Assembly: GCF_900157305.1 (NCBI RefSeq) | Contig: NZ_LS974202.1 | Coordinates: 2,728,001 to 2,792,000, forward strand | Source of the DNA: Mesotoga infera | GTDB taxonomy: Bacteria > Thermotogota > Thermotogae > Petrotogales > Kosmotogaceae | Reading direction: 5' to 3' | DNA length: 64,000 nt | Shown here: positions 1-7,251 of the stretch, in pieces | How the letters are laid out: each line of letters starts with the position of its first letter | Numbering within the stretch: the first letter of the stretch is position 1 | Translations under genes and position numbers: made by a program | The notes under the pieces: model-generated | Databases searched by the model: none | Seen by the model: the letters and a program-made list of their open reading frames with translations, nothing else | What the model was told of the DNA's origin: nothing

Positions 1-1576
1 TTATCGATTTGAGAAGCATGGCGAACTGACCGGTGAAGTTTCCTTCCACCGTAACGACCTTTTTGCCGCGCAGAAGATTCGCCACAGAGGCATCGAGGGG
101 GAAAACTTCGTTGTAATGTATATAACCTACATCCTTTCTGCTCCTGGAGAACTCATCTATCGCACCCCAGCTATCGCCCCAGCCGACCAGAACGAGCGGG
201 GCATCGAGGTTGAATTTCAGAGGGTCTGAGACTTCACGTACAAGATCATCTAGCTTTTTCATTCGTTTCTCAACCATCTCTTTGCGTATCTTCAGATCTT
301 CAGTTATATGCCCGTACTCATCATGTTCGTCAGAATCAACTTTCACCAGAGCTTTACCACCGGGTATGGCTCTTGGAGAAATACCGCTTGAAGTTAGTAT
401 ATATCTTTTGTAATTCTCCTCGCCATCTACTATCGATCTTTCCAAGTATTCTTCTCTGTGCGTCGGTTTCTCAATTGTCGCAGATGAATCCGTCAGACAT
501 TGACTTAGGAGTATAATGACGGGTATCTGGTACTTATCGGCTATGTAGAAGGCCTTCTCAGTAATTTCGAAGGCATCTCGGGCGGTTCTTGGAGCGACGA
601 CGTATTTCGGGAACTCACCGTGGCCCGAGTGAATCACGAAATGGAGATCCTCCTGCGCTGTTCTCGTTGGTAATCCGGTCGCCGGAGCCGGGCGCTGTGC
701 ATCTATGATCACCAGTGGAGTTTCCGTCATTGCCGCCAGCGAAACACCCTCCTGCATCAGGGCGAAACCTCCTCCGGAAGTTGTTACGAGGGATCTTGCA
801 CCGGCAAAGGAAGCCCCCACGGCCATATTCACCGCGGCTATTTCATCTTCGGCCTGTTCTACAACTATCCCATGTTTCAAGGAGTTCGAAGCAAGGAAAG
901 TCATCACTCCCGTTCCCGGAGTCATGGGGTAGGCGGCCAGAAATTTGCATCCTGCAGCTATGGCACCAAGACCAGTCCCTTCCGTCCCATTCATGAGATA
1001 GTATTCTCTGGAGGTGGTCTGGAAGGCAGGCACTTCAATGGGCAAGGCTATTTCATAGCCTTTGCTAAGGGCAAGAAGGTTGGCCCTGGCTACTTCTTCT
1101 TTACCTTTGAAAGCCTCTTTAACAAGTTTCTCGGGGATCTCTTTTTTTACTTTGAGAAGGTTCAAAAGTGCACCTAGAGAAACCACATTCTGTGCACGCG
1201 CTTCCCCCGCTTCTTTTGCCATTCTTTTAAACGGGAATTTGACCTCTTTGAAGGATATTCCCGCTTCTTCGGGGGAGACGTGATCGGAATCGGAATCGAA
1301 GACCAGTACTGTTTCGTCGTGGAAGTACTCTATCTGACTCAGCGTGGTGCTTTTACTCAGAGAGACCACAAGATCGAATTCCTGCCGCATCGAATAAAGG
1401 GGTGTCTCGGATATTCTTATGCGATAAACATACTCTCCACCCCTGATTCTTGAATGGTAGCTCTTGTCGGTAAAGACGCAATAGCCATTTCTGAAAAGGC
1501 TTAGGGCCAGCATATCTCCTATAGTGTTTATACCCTGGCCAGCTTCTCCAGAGATAGCGATCACATAGTCCTTCAA
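1..1576 (-). CDS. 2-oxoacid:ferredoxin oxidoreductase, alpha (fused gamma-alpha) subunit, 3' end outside window
   Basis: Subunit of a ferredoxin-dependent 2-oxoacid oxidoreductase (2-oxoglutarate/branched-chain type), which decarboxylates a 2-oxoacid to acyl-CoA and reduces ferredoxin. The N-terminal ~190 residues look like the gamma domain (GEAGQGINTIGDML near residues 9-22, SYHSRIRGGEY). They are followed by the alpha pyrimidine-binding domain (NGTEGTGLGAIAAGC, YPMTPGTG, VEQAEDEIAAVNMAVGASFAGAR, TSGGGFALMQEG). The frame is open to the left edge of the window, so the C-terminus and the expected beta subunit gene lie outside. I chose the TTG at 1576-1574 because GGAGGTG sits about 6 bases upstream and the conserved VIAISGEAGQG begins at once. 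Only ~30 bases separate it from the upstream terminator, so it may rely on read-through from the rubredoxin operon. The family is secure; the substrate (2-oxoglutarate, 2-oxoisovalerate or other) is not. Confidence 0.9.
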   Translation of the reverse strand, partial: MKDYVIAISGEAGQGINTIGDMLALSLFRNGYCVFTDKSYHSRIRGGEYVYRIRISETPLYSMRQEFDLVVSLSKSTTLSQIEYFHDETVLVFDSDSDHVSPEEAGISFKEVKFPFKRMAKEAGEARAQNVVSLGALLNLLKVKKEIPEKLVKEAFKGKEEVARANLLALSKGYEIALPIEVPAFQTTSREYYLMNGTEGTGLGAIAAGCKFLAAYPMTPGTGVMTFLASNSLKHGIVVEQAEDEIAAVNMAVGASFAGARSLVTTSGGGFALMQEGVSLAAMTETPLVIIDAQRPAPATGLPTRTAQEDLHFVIHSGHGEFPKYVVAPRTARDAFEITEKAFYIADKYQIPVIILLSQCLTDSSATIEKPTHREEYLERSIVDGEENYKRYILTSSGISPRAIPGGKALVKVDSDEHDEYGHITEDLKIRKEMVEKRMKKLDDLVREVSDPLKFNLDAPLVLVGWGDSWGAIDEFSRSRKDVGYIHYNEVFPLDASVANLLRGKKVVTVEGNFTGQFAMLLKSI

Positions 1577-1607
1577 ATTGACACCTCCAGGTCGATCTAA
1601 CTTGTTA

Positions 1608-1635
1608 CCAAAAAAAGCGGGAGTTGGACTCCCGC
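1608..1635 (-). terminator. Intrinsic terminator after rubredoxin gene
   Basis: On the minus strand, GCGGGAGT, a 3-base loop CCA and ACTCCCGC (1635-1617) form a perfect 8-bp stem followed by a run of seven T. It lies 7 bases past the rubredoxin stop codon and should end the superoxide reductase-rubredoxin transcript. Confidence 0.85.
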
Positions 1636-1641
1636 CAAAGT

Positions 1642-1800
1642 TCAGTCGATAGGTTCAAAATCGTCCTTACTGGCTCCGCACAAAGGGCAAACCCAATCAT
1701 CTGGAACATCGTCAAAGCCTGTACCGGGATCGACACCGTTGTCGGGATCTCCGACTTCGGGATCATAGATATACCCGCAAATCGTACATCTGTACTTCAT
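1642..1800 (-). CDS. Rubredoxin
   Basis: Small electron carrier of 52 residues with one Fe bound by four cysteines. Both metal-binding knuckles are visible: CTICGY near the N-terminus and CPLCGA near the C-terminus, with the family's [11 protein letters not shown] and DDWVCP segments between and around them. The frame is open further upstream, but the ATG at 1800 has a good AAGGAGG ribosome site and gives the standard rubredoxin length. It directly follows superoxide reductase, the arrangement in which rubredoxin supplies electrons to the reductase during oxygen detoxification in anaerobes. A strong terminator follows. Confidence 0.95.
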   Translation of the reverse strand: MKYRCTICGYIYDPEVGDPDNGVDPGTGFDDVPDDWVCPLCGASKDDFEPID

Positions 1801-1825
1801 CACACCAACCTCCTTGTACTTGATA

Positions 1826-2179
1826 CTAAAAATCGACTTTTTTGGAGCTTTCCCAAAGGCCATGAATATTGCAATAGGAAGTTGCAATAAGGGTTCCTGA
1901 CTTTTCGAGCTTGATGCTGAGTACTGCCCTGGATTGGGTTGTGACGGGTGTCAACTCGATATGTCCCAGATGAACCAGTAGTTGTCCGTCATCGTACTTG
2001 ACGTATAGATCGAACCACTTGATGTGATGTTCGATGGTATTCGGATGTGGGATTTCCTTACCGACGGTTATTGTTACATCGAATGCCGTACCGGGAATGA
2101 CTGACTCGGGGATATCGATAACTGGTACGTGTTTTTCGTTCTTCCAGTCGGCGCTCTTAATAAGTTCTCCAATTCCCAT
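1826..2179 (-). CDS. Superoxide reductase (neelaredoxin / class II desulfoferrodoxin)
   Basis: Reduces superoxide to hydrogen peroxide without making oxygen. The 117 residues match the one-iron class II family. The Fe centre ligands are recognisable: His17 within EKHVP, His45 in HPN, His51 in EHH, Cys103 and His106 in CNIHG. Lys16 beside the first ligand is the residue that guides superoxide in this family. There is no N-terminal desulforedoxin domain, so this is the short type. It is the first gene of a two-gene operon with rubredoxin (25-base gap). The gene starts at ATG 2179, with GGAGGGG a few bases upstream. Call is secure. Confidence 0.93.
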   Translation of the reverse strand: MGIGELIKSADWKNEKHVPVIDIPESVIPGTAFDVTITVGKEIPHPNTIEHHIKWFDLYVKYDDGQLLVHLGHIELTPVTTQSRAVLSIKLEKSGTLIATSYCNIHGLWESSKKVDF

Positions 2180-2388
2180 TAAGACCCCTCCTTGTTATGG
2201 AACTATGATCAAAAAGATAAGACACATCAAAGACAAACGATTCTCTGAAGAGCTTTCAACGTTAGATTCTGTAGAATTGCCCCATTAGGATAATTATATC
2301 ATACCATCAAAGTGGTAAATCTATTTGGAATAGTTACAAAGAATTGCGTTTGGGAAACTGGCTTTCGTGCTTTGTAATAGGATTTGCT

Positions 2389-2417
2389 TTGAAAAGAAAA
2401 AAGCAAAGGTTTATAAT
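2389..2417 (+). promoter_or_regulatory. Sigma-A-type promoter for ccdA
   Basis: A -35 TTGAAA (2389-2394), 17-base spacer and -10 TATAAT (2412-2417) form a near-consensus promoter. Transcription would start near 2424, giving a leader of only about a dozen bases whose AGGAGGGG ribosome site precedes the ATG at 2436. This supports that ATG over longer open-frame starts upstream, which would overlap the promoter. Confidence 0.75.
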
Positions 2418-2435
2418 ATACCCAGGAGGGGTAAT

Positions 2436-3170
2436 ATGAATGAATTAACGGCTGTTGCAACGGGTACGCTAGTAATCTCTCCGATACTCAGTCCAATAGT
2501 AAGCACGAGTGTAACTTACAGCAGTGCCTTTCTTGGAGGGCTTTTGTCTTTCTTCTCTCCTTGTATTCTTCCGCTCATACCTGTTTTCTTCGGTGTTCTT
2601 ATGGGAGGAGCGTCTGATGGAAAGGCACGTTTACTCAGAGGGATTTTCTTCACGCTTGGTATGTCACTCTTCTTCTTCGTATTGGGAATCGGAGCCACCG
2701 GTCTGGGCACTTTCATAAGACAGAACGAAGTTTTAATGAACATATTGTCTGGAAGTCTCTTCGTTCTTTTCGGCTTCCTCTATCTCTTCGAAATAGGTTT
2801 TAAAGGTGTGAAACTGAACGTCTGGAAACTCGGAGGATCGGCCATCAGCGGGTTCATTCTCGGAGCAGTTCTCGGGCTGGTTTGGGTACCGTGCGCCGGC
2901 CCTATACTCGGTTCAATACTGGTACTGGCTGCCAACCAGAACACTCTGGGCGAAGGAGGAATCATGTTGCTGATCTATTCGCTTGGTTTGAGCATTCCAT
3001 TCCTCACATTGAGCGGATTAGTGGCGAGGATTACTTCTAGAATTTCTTTTGGAGGCGAGAGTCACTGGAGAAAGGTTATGAGAATCGCCGTGTTCCTTAT
3101 CCTGGTGGCGGCAGGGATACTTACTATGACTGGAAATCTAAATTTGCTGCAATTTACAACGGGAGGTTGA
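2436..3170 (+). CDS. ccdA: CcdA/DsbD-type thiol:disulfide interchange membrane protein
   Basis: Inner-membrane protein of the cytochrome c biogenesis CcdA / DsbD transmembrane family, which passes reducing equivalents from cytoplasmic thioredoxin to thiol proteins outside the membrane. The ~244-residue product has about six hydrophobic helices and the two paired reactive cysteine motifs of the family: SPCILPLIP in the first helix and VPCAGPILG in the fourth. The next gene, 4 bases away, encodes an exported thioredoxin-like protein, the natural acceptor. No cytochrome c synthesis genes are nearby, so the pair probably serves general extracytoplasmic thiol reduction rather than cytochrome maturation (inference). 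The ATG at 2436 is chosen by its RBS and promoter; upstream residues are charged and unlike the family. Confidence 0.88.
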   Translation: MNELTAVATGTLVISPILSPIVSTSVTYSSAFLGGLLSFFSPCILPLIPVFFGVLMGGASDGKARLLRGIFFTLGMSLFFFVLGIGATGLGTFIRQNEVLMNILSGSLFVLFGFLYLFEIGFKGVKLNVWKLGGSAISGFILGAVLGLVWVPCAGPILGSILVLAANQNTLGEGGIMLLIYSLGLSIPFLTLSGLVARITSRISFGGESHWRKVMRIAVFLILVAAGILTMTGNLNLLQFTTGG

Positions 3171-3174
3171 TTTT

Positions 3175-3849
3175 GTGAGAAGGATATTAGTTTTGCTCGT
3201 TTTACTGTTCGCCGTCGCGGTTTTTTCTTATGTGGGAATGCTTGACGACTTCGATACGGCAATGAGACTTGCTTCTATCGAGAAAAAAGAAGCGATTATT
3301 ATGTTCTCCGACAAGAACTGTAGCTACTGTGTGAAGTTCGAAAAGGAAACTCTTGCAGACAGGAATGTCCAGGAGATCTTGAAGGCTGGTTTCGTGTTCG
3401 CCCAAATATACAAATCCAATCCTGGTAAGGCTACCTTTCCAGTCCAGGGAGACAGCAAAGAGTACTCTTATAGTGATCTCTACACGGCCTTCGGTGTAAG
3501 GGGGACTCCTACCTTCTGGTTCTACACGATTGACGGAGCACCACTTACACAGCTGCCCGGCTATGTGCCCGCCAGTGATTTCATTCCGATATTGAGGTTC
3601 ATTGGAGAGAAGGCCTATGAGACTGTGAAGTTCGACGACTACAGGAAAATGCCATCAAAATACATAGGAACGGCCGCACTTGTGAAGGTAAATGAAGAGG
3701 ATTACGGGTTTGTCCTTGCCAAAGACCCGCTGGCCAGGGAGTACAACGGTGAAGAGTTTGACCCCTTTACGGTCTGGCTAACAAAAGATCTGGCAACTGG
3801 CCAACAGCTATTCGAGAGAGGGGCCTTCAGAGTCCTTGTTTTGAACTGA
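3175..3849 (+). CDS. Exported thioredoxin-fold protein, CcdA partner
   Basis: A 224-residue protein with a hydrophobic N-terminal signal sequence (residues 4-20) and a thioredoxin-like domain. The redox motif CSYC occurs in the segment DKNCSYCVKFEKET and a cis-proline-type GVRGTPTFWFY lies about 70 residues later, as in thioredoxin_2/SoxW-like proteins. The C-terminal ~70 residues form an extra domain I do not recognise. It starts at GTG 3175, 4 bases after ccdA, so the two are co-transcribed and probably form a membrane-to-periplasm reducing relay. Its 3' end overlaps the convergent macro-domain gene by 23 bases. A specific client protein cannot be named. Confidence 0.82.
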   Translation: MRRILVLLVLLFAVAVFSYVGMLDDFDTAMRLASIEKKEAIIMFSDKNCSYCVKFEKETLADRNVQEILKAGFVFAQIYKSNPGKATFPVQGDSKEYSYSDLYTAFGVRGTPTFWFYTIDGAPLTQLPGYVPASDFIPILRFIGEKAYETVKFDDYRKMPSKYIGTAALVKVNEEDYGFVLAKDPLAREYNGEEFDPFTVWLTKDLATGQQLFERGAFRVLVLN

Positions 3850-4396
3850 AGTAATCGAAGGATATCGAGAGAAATTCCGAGTACGTTTTGCTGTTTATGA
3901 GGCACATCTTTATCAGTTTCAACGATGAAGATGGATAGTTTTTGAAATAGTCCACAGTGGCTTGGAAAAATTTTTTGGCACATATGCGAACTGAAACGCC
4001 GAATATACCCGTAGATATGGCCGGCATTGCCAGGGTAACAATACCCATGGAGCCGGCCTTCTTATATACGTTCATGAAGGAGTCGTAGAGCTTCTCTTCG
4101 ATTTTCTTCTCGCCCAGTTGTGGACCAAGAACGTGTATGATCTTGCCAGCTTTCAGTGTACCAGAGTCTGTCACTGCAACTCCGGAAACTTCCAAAGGCC
4201 CATCTCTCTTCACCAGTGCGTCGCTTTCTAGTTGAATTTCTCTACCGCCTGCCCTGACAAGCGCTCCGGCAACTCCACCTCCATGTCTTAGATAGGCGTT
4301 TGCCGGATTAACAATCGCATCGACCTCCTGAACAGTAATATCGGCGATTTCCAGTTGCAATACCCTGCCCCTTTCAAGCAAATGGACATGCATCAT
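3827..4396 (-). CDS. Macro domain protein (ADP-ribose / O-acetyl-ADP-ribose binding or hydrolysis)
   Basis: Macro domain of about 189 residues. The family's NAAN-like loop appears as DAIVNPANAYLRHGGGVAGAL, the second loop as AISTGIFGV and the strand-loop VLGP follows the expected spacing. Such proteins bind or remove ADP-ribose groups or hydrolyse O-acetyl-ADP-ribose. The start is placed at ATG 4396 because it overlaps the rarA stop codon (ATGA) and has a GGAGGA site just upstream; translation is probably coupled to rarA. The last ~30 residues overlap the convergent thioredoxin gene. The coupling with rarA hints at DNA damage or replication stress, but that is inference. Confidence 0.88.
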   Translation of the reverse strand: MMHVHLLERGRVLQLEIADITVQEVDAIVNPANAYLRHGGGVAGALVRAGGREIQLESDALVKRDGPLEVSGVAVTDSGTLKAGKIIHVLGPQLGEKKIEEKLYDSFMNVYKKAGSMGIVTLAMPAISTGIFGVSVRICAKKFFQATVDYFKNYPSSSLKLIKMCLINSKTYSEFLSISFDYFSSKQGL

Positions 4397-5703
4397 TCCT
4401 CCGGATACTCCTTCATTCCCTTCCAAAGGGTTTTCAATCTCTCGGCTAACTGTCGCTCTTTGCCCATGTTTCCTGGTTTGTAGTAGATCTCCTGTTTGAT
4501 CTCCTCTGGCAGGTAGTACTCCCTTGAGAAACCACCTCTGTCGTGCGGATAGTGGTACTCCTTTCCGTATCCGAGTTCCTTCATCATATTCGTCACGGCG
4601 TTCCTTAGCTTTAGAGGTACCGGAAGATTCGGTGTTTTTCTGACTCGATCGCGAGCCGTAATCATGGCCTCATTCACCCTGTTGCTTTTGGTCGCAACAG
4701 ACATATAAATCGCTGCCTCCGAGAGGTTGAGAATACATTCTGGTAGCCCCACAGTGTTGACAGCTTCAAAAGCCGATATGGCAATTACAAGTGCCATAGG
4801 ATCGGAAAGTCCTATATCCTCGGAGGAAAAGATCACCATGCGTCGGGCAATGAATTTCGGATCTTCTCCTCCCTCAAGCATTCTAATCATATAATAAAGG
4901 GCTGCATCGGGATCGCTTCCCCTCATACTCTTGATGAAGGCAGATGCTATATCGTAATGCTCTTCACCTTTTTTTGTGTACCGTCCAGAAGGAAGGACCG
5001 AAAGCTCATTCATCAGCTCGAGATCTAGCTTCTCCCTTTCAAGCGCGGCGGCGCTTTCCACAAGAGTATCCAGTAGATTGAGGGCTATGCGGGCATCGCC
5101 TCCGCTGCTGCTGGAGATTACTTTTATAACTTCATCATCTACCGATACGCCGGATGTGGATAGAACTGCGTCTCGTTCCAGCGCGCGAGATAGCAGGCGT
5201 GATATATCTGCTGCATTCAATTGCTTGAGGATCACCAGACGGCAACGCGACAGCAAGGCCGGATTGACTTCGAAACTCGGGTTCTCAGTCGTCGCTCCTA
5301 TCAATATAATCGTACCGCGCTCGGTAACAGGTAAAAAAACGTCTTGTTGACTTTTGTTCAATCTGTGTATCTCGTCTACGAAGAGAACCAGCTGTTGACC
5401 GACTGCCTTCAATCTCTCACCGTGTGAGAAGTGTTTCTTCAGGTCTGCCGTCCCCTGAAGGCTTGCACTGAAGAACTCGAAATGGTAGTTTTTTCCCAGA
5501 TAGGTCCTGATGAGCTCTCCTATGGTGGTCTTTCCCGTGCCTGGGGGGCCGTACAGTATCATGGAAAAGAGCCGGCCGCTCTCTACGGCTCCCCTGATTA
5601 TCCCTTTCTTTCCTGTCAGATGTTCCTGTCCGACCAGGTCGTCGAAGGTACGAGGTCTGATCCTTTCACTTAAGGGTTTCCAGTTCGTTTCTGAAATACT
5701 CAA
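4393..5703 (-). CDS. rarA: Replication-associated recombination protein A (RarA/MgsA) AAA+ ATPase
   Basis: AAA+ ATPase related to clamp loaders, acting at stalled or collapsed replication forks. Visible features: the N-terminal PLSERIRPRTFDDLVGQEHL typical of RarA, Walker A GPPGTGKTT, Walker B VDEIHR, sensor-1 GATTENPSFE, and the RarA C-terminal region with YPHD and YY.P motifs. Its 436 residues are a normal length. The TTG start at 5703 lies inside the end of the upstream epimerase gene; the required conserved N-terminus leaves no later start, although the ribosome site there is weak. Its stop overlaps the start of the macro gene. Confidence 0.93.
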   Translation of the reverse strand: MSISETNWKPLSERIRPRTFDDLVGQEHLTGKKGIIRGAVESGRLFSMILYGPPGTGKTTIGELIRTYLGKNYHFEFFSASLQGTADLKKHFSHGERLKAVGQQLVLFVDEIHRLNKSQQDVFLPVTERGTIILIGATTENPSFEVNPALLSRCRLVILKQLNAADISRLLSRALERDAVLSTSGVSVDDEVIKVISSSSGGDARIALNLLDTLVESAAALEREKLDLELMNELSVLPSGRYTKKGEEHYDIASAFIKSMRGSDPDAALYYMIRMLEGGEDPKFIARRMVIFSSEDIGLSDPMALVIAISAFEAVNTVGLPECILNLSEAAIYMSVATKSNRVNEAMITARDRVRKTPNLPVPLKLRNAVTNMMKELGYGKEYHYPHDRGGFSREYYLPEEIKQEIYYKPGNMGKERQLAERLKTLWKGMKEYPEE

Positions 5704-6610
5704 TAGTCTTTTCCAGTCCTTTTTCCAGCGTCACTGTGGGCTCCCAGTCCAGAAGTGTGCTCGCCTTAGAGTAGTTCAGTATCGATTTCTTTAAATCTCC
5801 CGGTCTCGGAGCTTCATGAATCGCTTTACCGGAGTAGCCCGAGATTGCCTTCATCTTCTCGAAAAGCTCATTTACCGAGGTTCCGATCGCCGTGCCAATA
5901 TTCACCGTGTCGTTTTCAAGTCTATCCATGGCCAGCAAATTAGCCCTAGCCACATCTTCCACATACACGTAATCCCTCACGCATTCACCGTCGCCGAAGA
6001 TAACCACATCGTCGCTTTTCAGCATTCTCCTGGAAAAGATGGCAACTACTCCGGCTTCGCCGTGGGGGTCCTGTCTGGGTCCATAAACGTTGGCATATCT
6101 GAGTGTGGCGTACTTCAGACCATACTCGCAGGCGAAGAACCGAAGGTAATTCTCTGTGGAGAATTTAGCTATTCCATAAGGGGAGAGAGGTTTGGGAAAT
6201 TCATTTTCATCGGTTGGTATCTTTTTGACATCGTCCCCGTATATGGCTCCACCTGTGGAAGAAAAGATGATTTTTTCCACTCCGTACTTGATCGCCATCT
6301 GCAACAGACCGATTGTACCTATTATATTGACCTTAGCATCTTCTTCCGGTTCTTTCACCGATCTCGAAACGCTTATCTGTGCTGCAAGATGGAATACAGC
6401 TTTGGGCTTGTGGAGCATGAAAATCTTCTCCATCATCTCTCGGTCGGTTATATCTTGCTGGTAAAAAAGAGCTCTTGGATCGAGGTTCTCTATTTTTCCA
6501 CTCGAAAGATTATCTATAACTATCGGGATCTTCCCATCTTTTATAAGCGCATCTACTATGTGGGAACCGATGAAACCGGCACCGCCCGTAACAAGGTAAT
6601 TCTCACCCAC
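5666..6610 (-). CDS. NAD-dependent epimerase/dehydratase, UDP-glucose 4-epimerase-like
   Basis: Extended short-chain dehydrogenase of 314 residues. The Rossmann GGAGFIGSH is at residues 9-17, the catalytic serine region is SSTGGAIYGD and the YxxxK pair is YGIAK. The C-terminal RYANVYGPRQDPHGEAGVV block is typical of bacterial and archaeal UDP-glucose/UDP-galactose 4-epimerases. It probably interconverts UDP-hexoses for cell-surface glycan synthesis. It lies 12 bases after the uracil-DNA glycosylase gene and overlaps rarA by 38 bases. Exact sugar specificity (UDP-Glc/Gal versus UDP-GlcNAc or GlcA) cannot be decided from sequence. Confidence 0.85.
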   Translation of the reverse strand: MGENYLVTGGAGFIGSHIVDALIKDGKIPIVIDNLSSGKIENLDPRALFYQQDITDREMMEKIFMLHKPKAVFHLAAQISVSRSVKEPEEDAKVNIIGTIGLLQMAIKYGVEKIIFSSTGGAIYGDDVKKIPTDENEFPKPLSPYGIAKFSTENYLRFFACEYGLKYATLRYANVYGPRQDPHGEAGVVAIFSRRMLKSDDVVIFGDGECVRDYVYVEDVARANLLAMDRLENDTVNIGTAIGTSVNELFEKMKAISGYSGKAIHEAPRPGDLKKSILNYSKASTLLDWEPTVTLEKGLEKTIEYFRNELETLK

Positions 6611-6622
6611 ATTACCCGCCTC

Positions 6623-7240
6623 CTATGATTCAATTTCTCTTCCCTCTATTAATCTATCGTACATTTTTCTGATTTTCTGTATATCTTCCCAGGTCAGGCT
6701 CTTCGGAGAGCCTGGATCCCGTGAAGGATATCTCAAAAGATAGCTGGGGTGGAACATGACAAATATCTTTATTCCACCGAGCCAGTCGTATAACTTACCC
6801 CTGGCCTCCGTCATTCTTATCTTTTCGTCGTTAACGAAAAAGGATAAAGCCGTAGCACCAAGAGCGACGATTACCTTCGGTCTGACAATGGCTATCTGAG
6901 AGAGAAGGTAAGGCGCGCATGCGCTCTTCTCTTCTGTGGTGGGAACCCTGTTGTTTGGTGGGCGGCACTTCACGATGTTAGTTATATAGACGTCCTGTCT
7001 ATCGATTTTCACCGATTCGAGAATCTTTGTTAGCAACTGCCCGGCCTTCCCCACAAACGGCCTTCCAGAAGCGTCTTCATCCGCGCCAGGACCTTCTCCC
7101 ACGAACATTATCGGAGACTGAATGGAACCTTCTCCGGGCACTACGTTGTTACGCGTCGTGCTCAGAGGACATCGCGTGCAATCATTTATCTTGCTTATCA
7201 CTCCGAGCAGATGTTCCTTTCTTTTTACGTAATCTGTCAC
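6623..7240 (-). CDS. Uracil-DNA glycosylase, family 4 (Fe-S type)
   Basis: Removes uracil from DNA as the first step of base excision repair. The 205-residue protein shows the family 4 motif GEGPGADED near residue 50 and a set of cysteines expected to bind a 4Fe-4S cluster: C21 and C24 (CTRCPL), then KCRPP and SACAPYL. The second active-site motif is HPSYLLR. Thermophilic bacteria and archaea commonly use this family in place of Ung. It starts at GTG 7240 and is part of the long leftward operon. Call is secure. Confidence 0.92.
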   Translation of the reverse strand: MTDYVKRKEHLLGVISKINDCTRCPLSTTRNNVVPGEGSIQSPIMFVGEGPGADEDASGRPFVGKAGQLLTKILESVKIDRQDVYITNIVKCRPPNNRVPTTEEKSACAPYLLSQIAIVRPKVIVALGATALSFFVNDEKIRMTEARGKLYDWLGGIKIFVMFHPSYLLRYPSRDPGSPKSLTWEDIQKIRKMYDRLIEGREIES

Positions 7241-7251
7241 AGCTTATCACC

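Noticed and set aside
1642-1887. Longer rubredoxin start giving 81 residues
   Set aside because: The extra N-terminus overlaps the superoxide reductase gene and lies ahead of the good ribosome site; ATG 1800 gives the standard rubredoxin.
2367-2435. Upstream extension of ccdA
   Set aside because: It would include the -35/-10 promoter and highly charged residues not found in the family.
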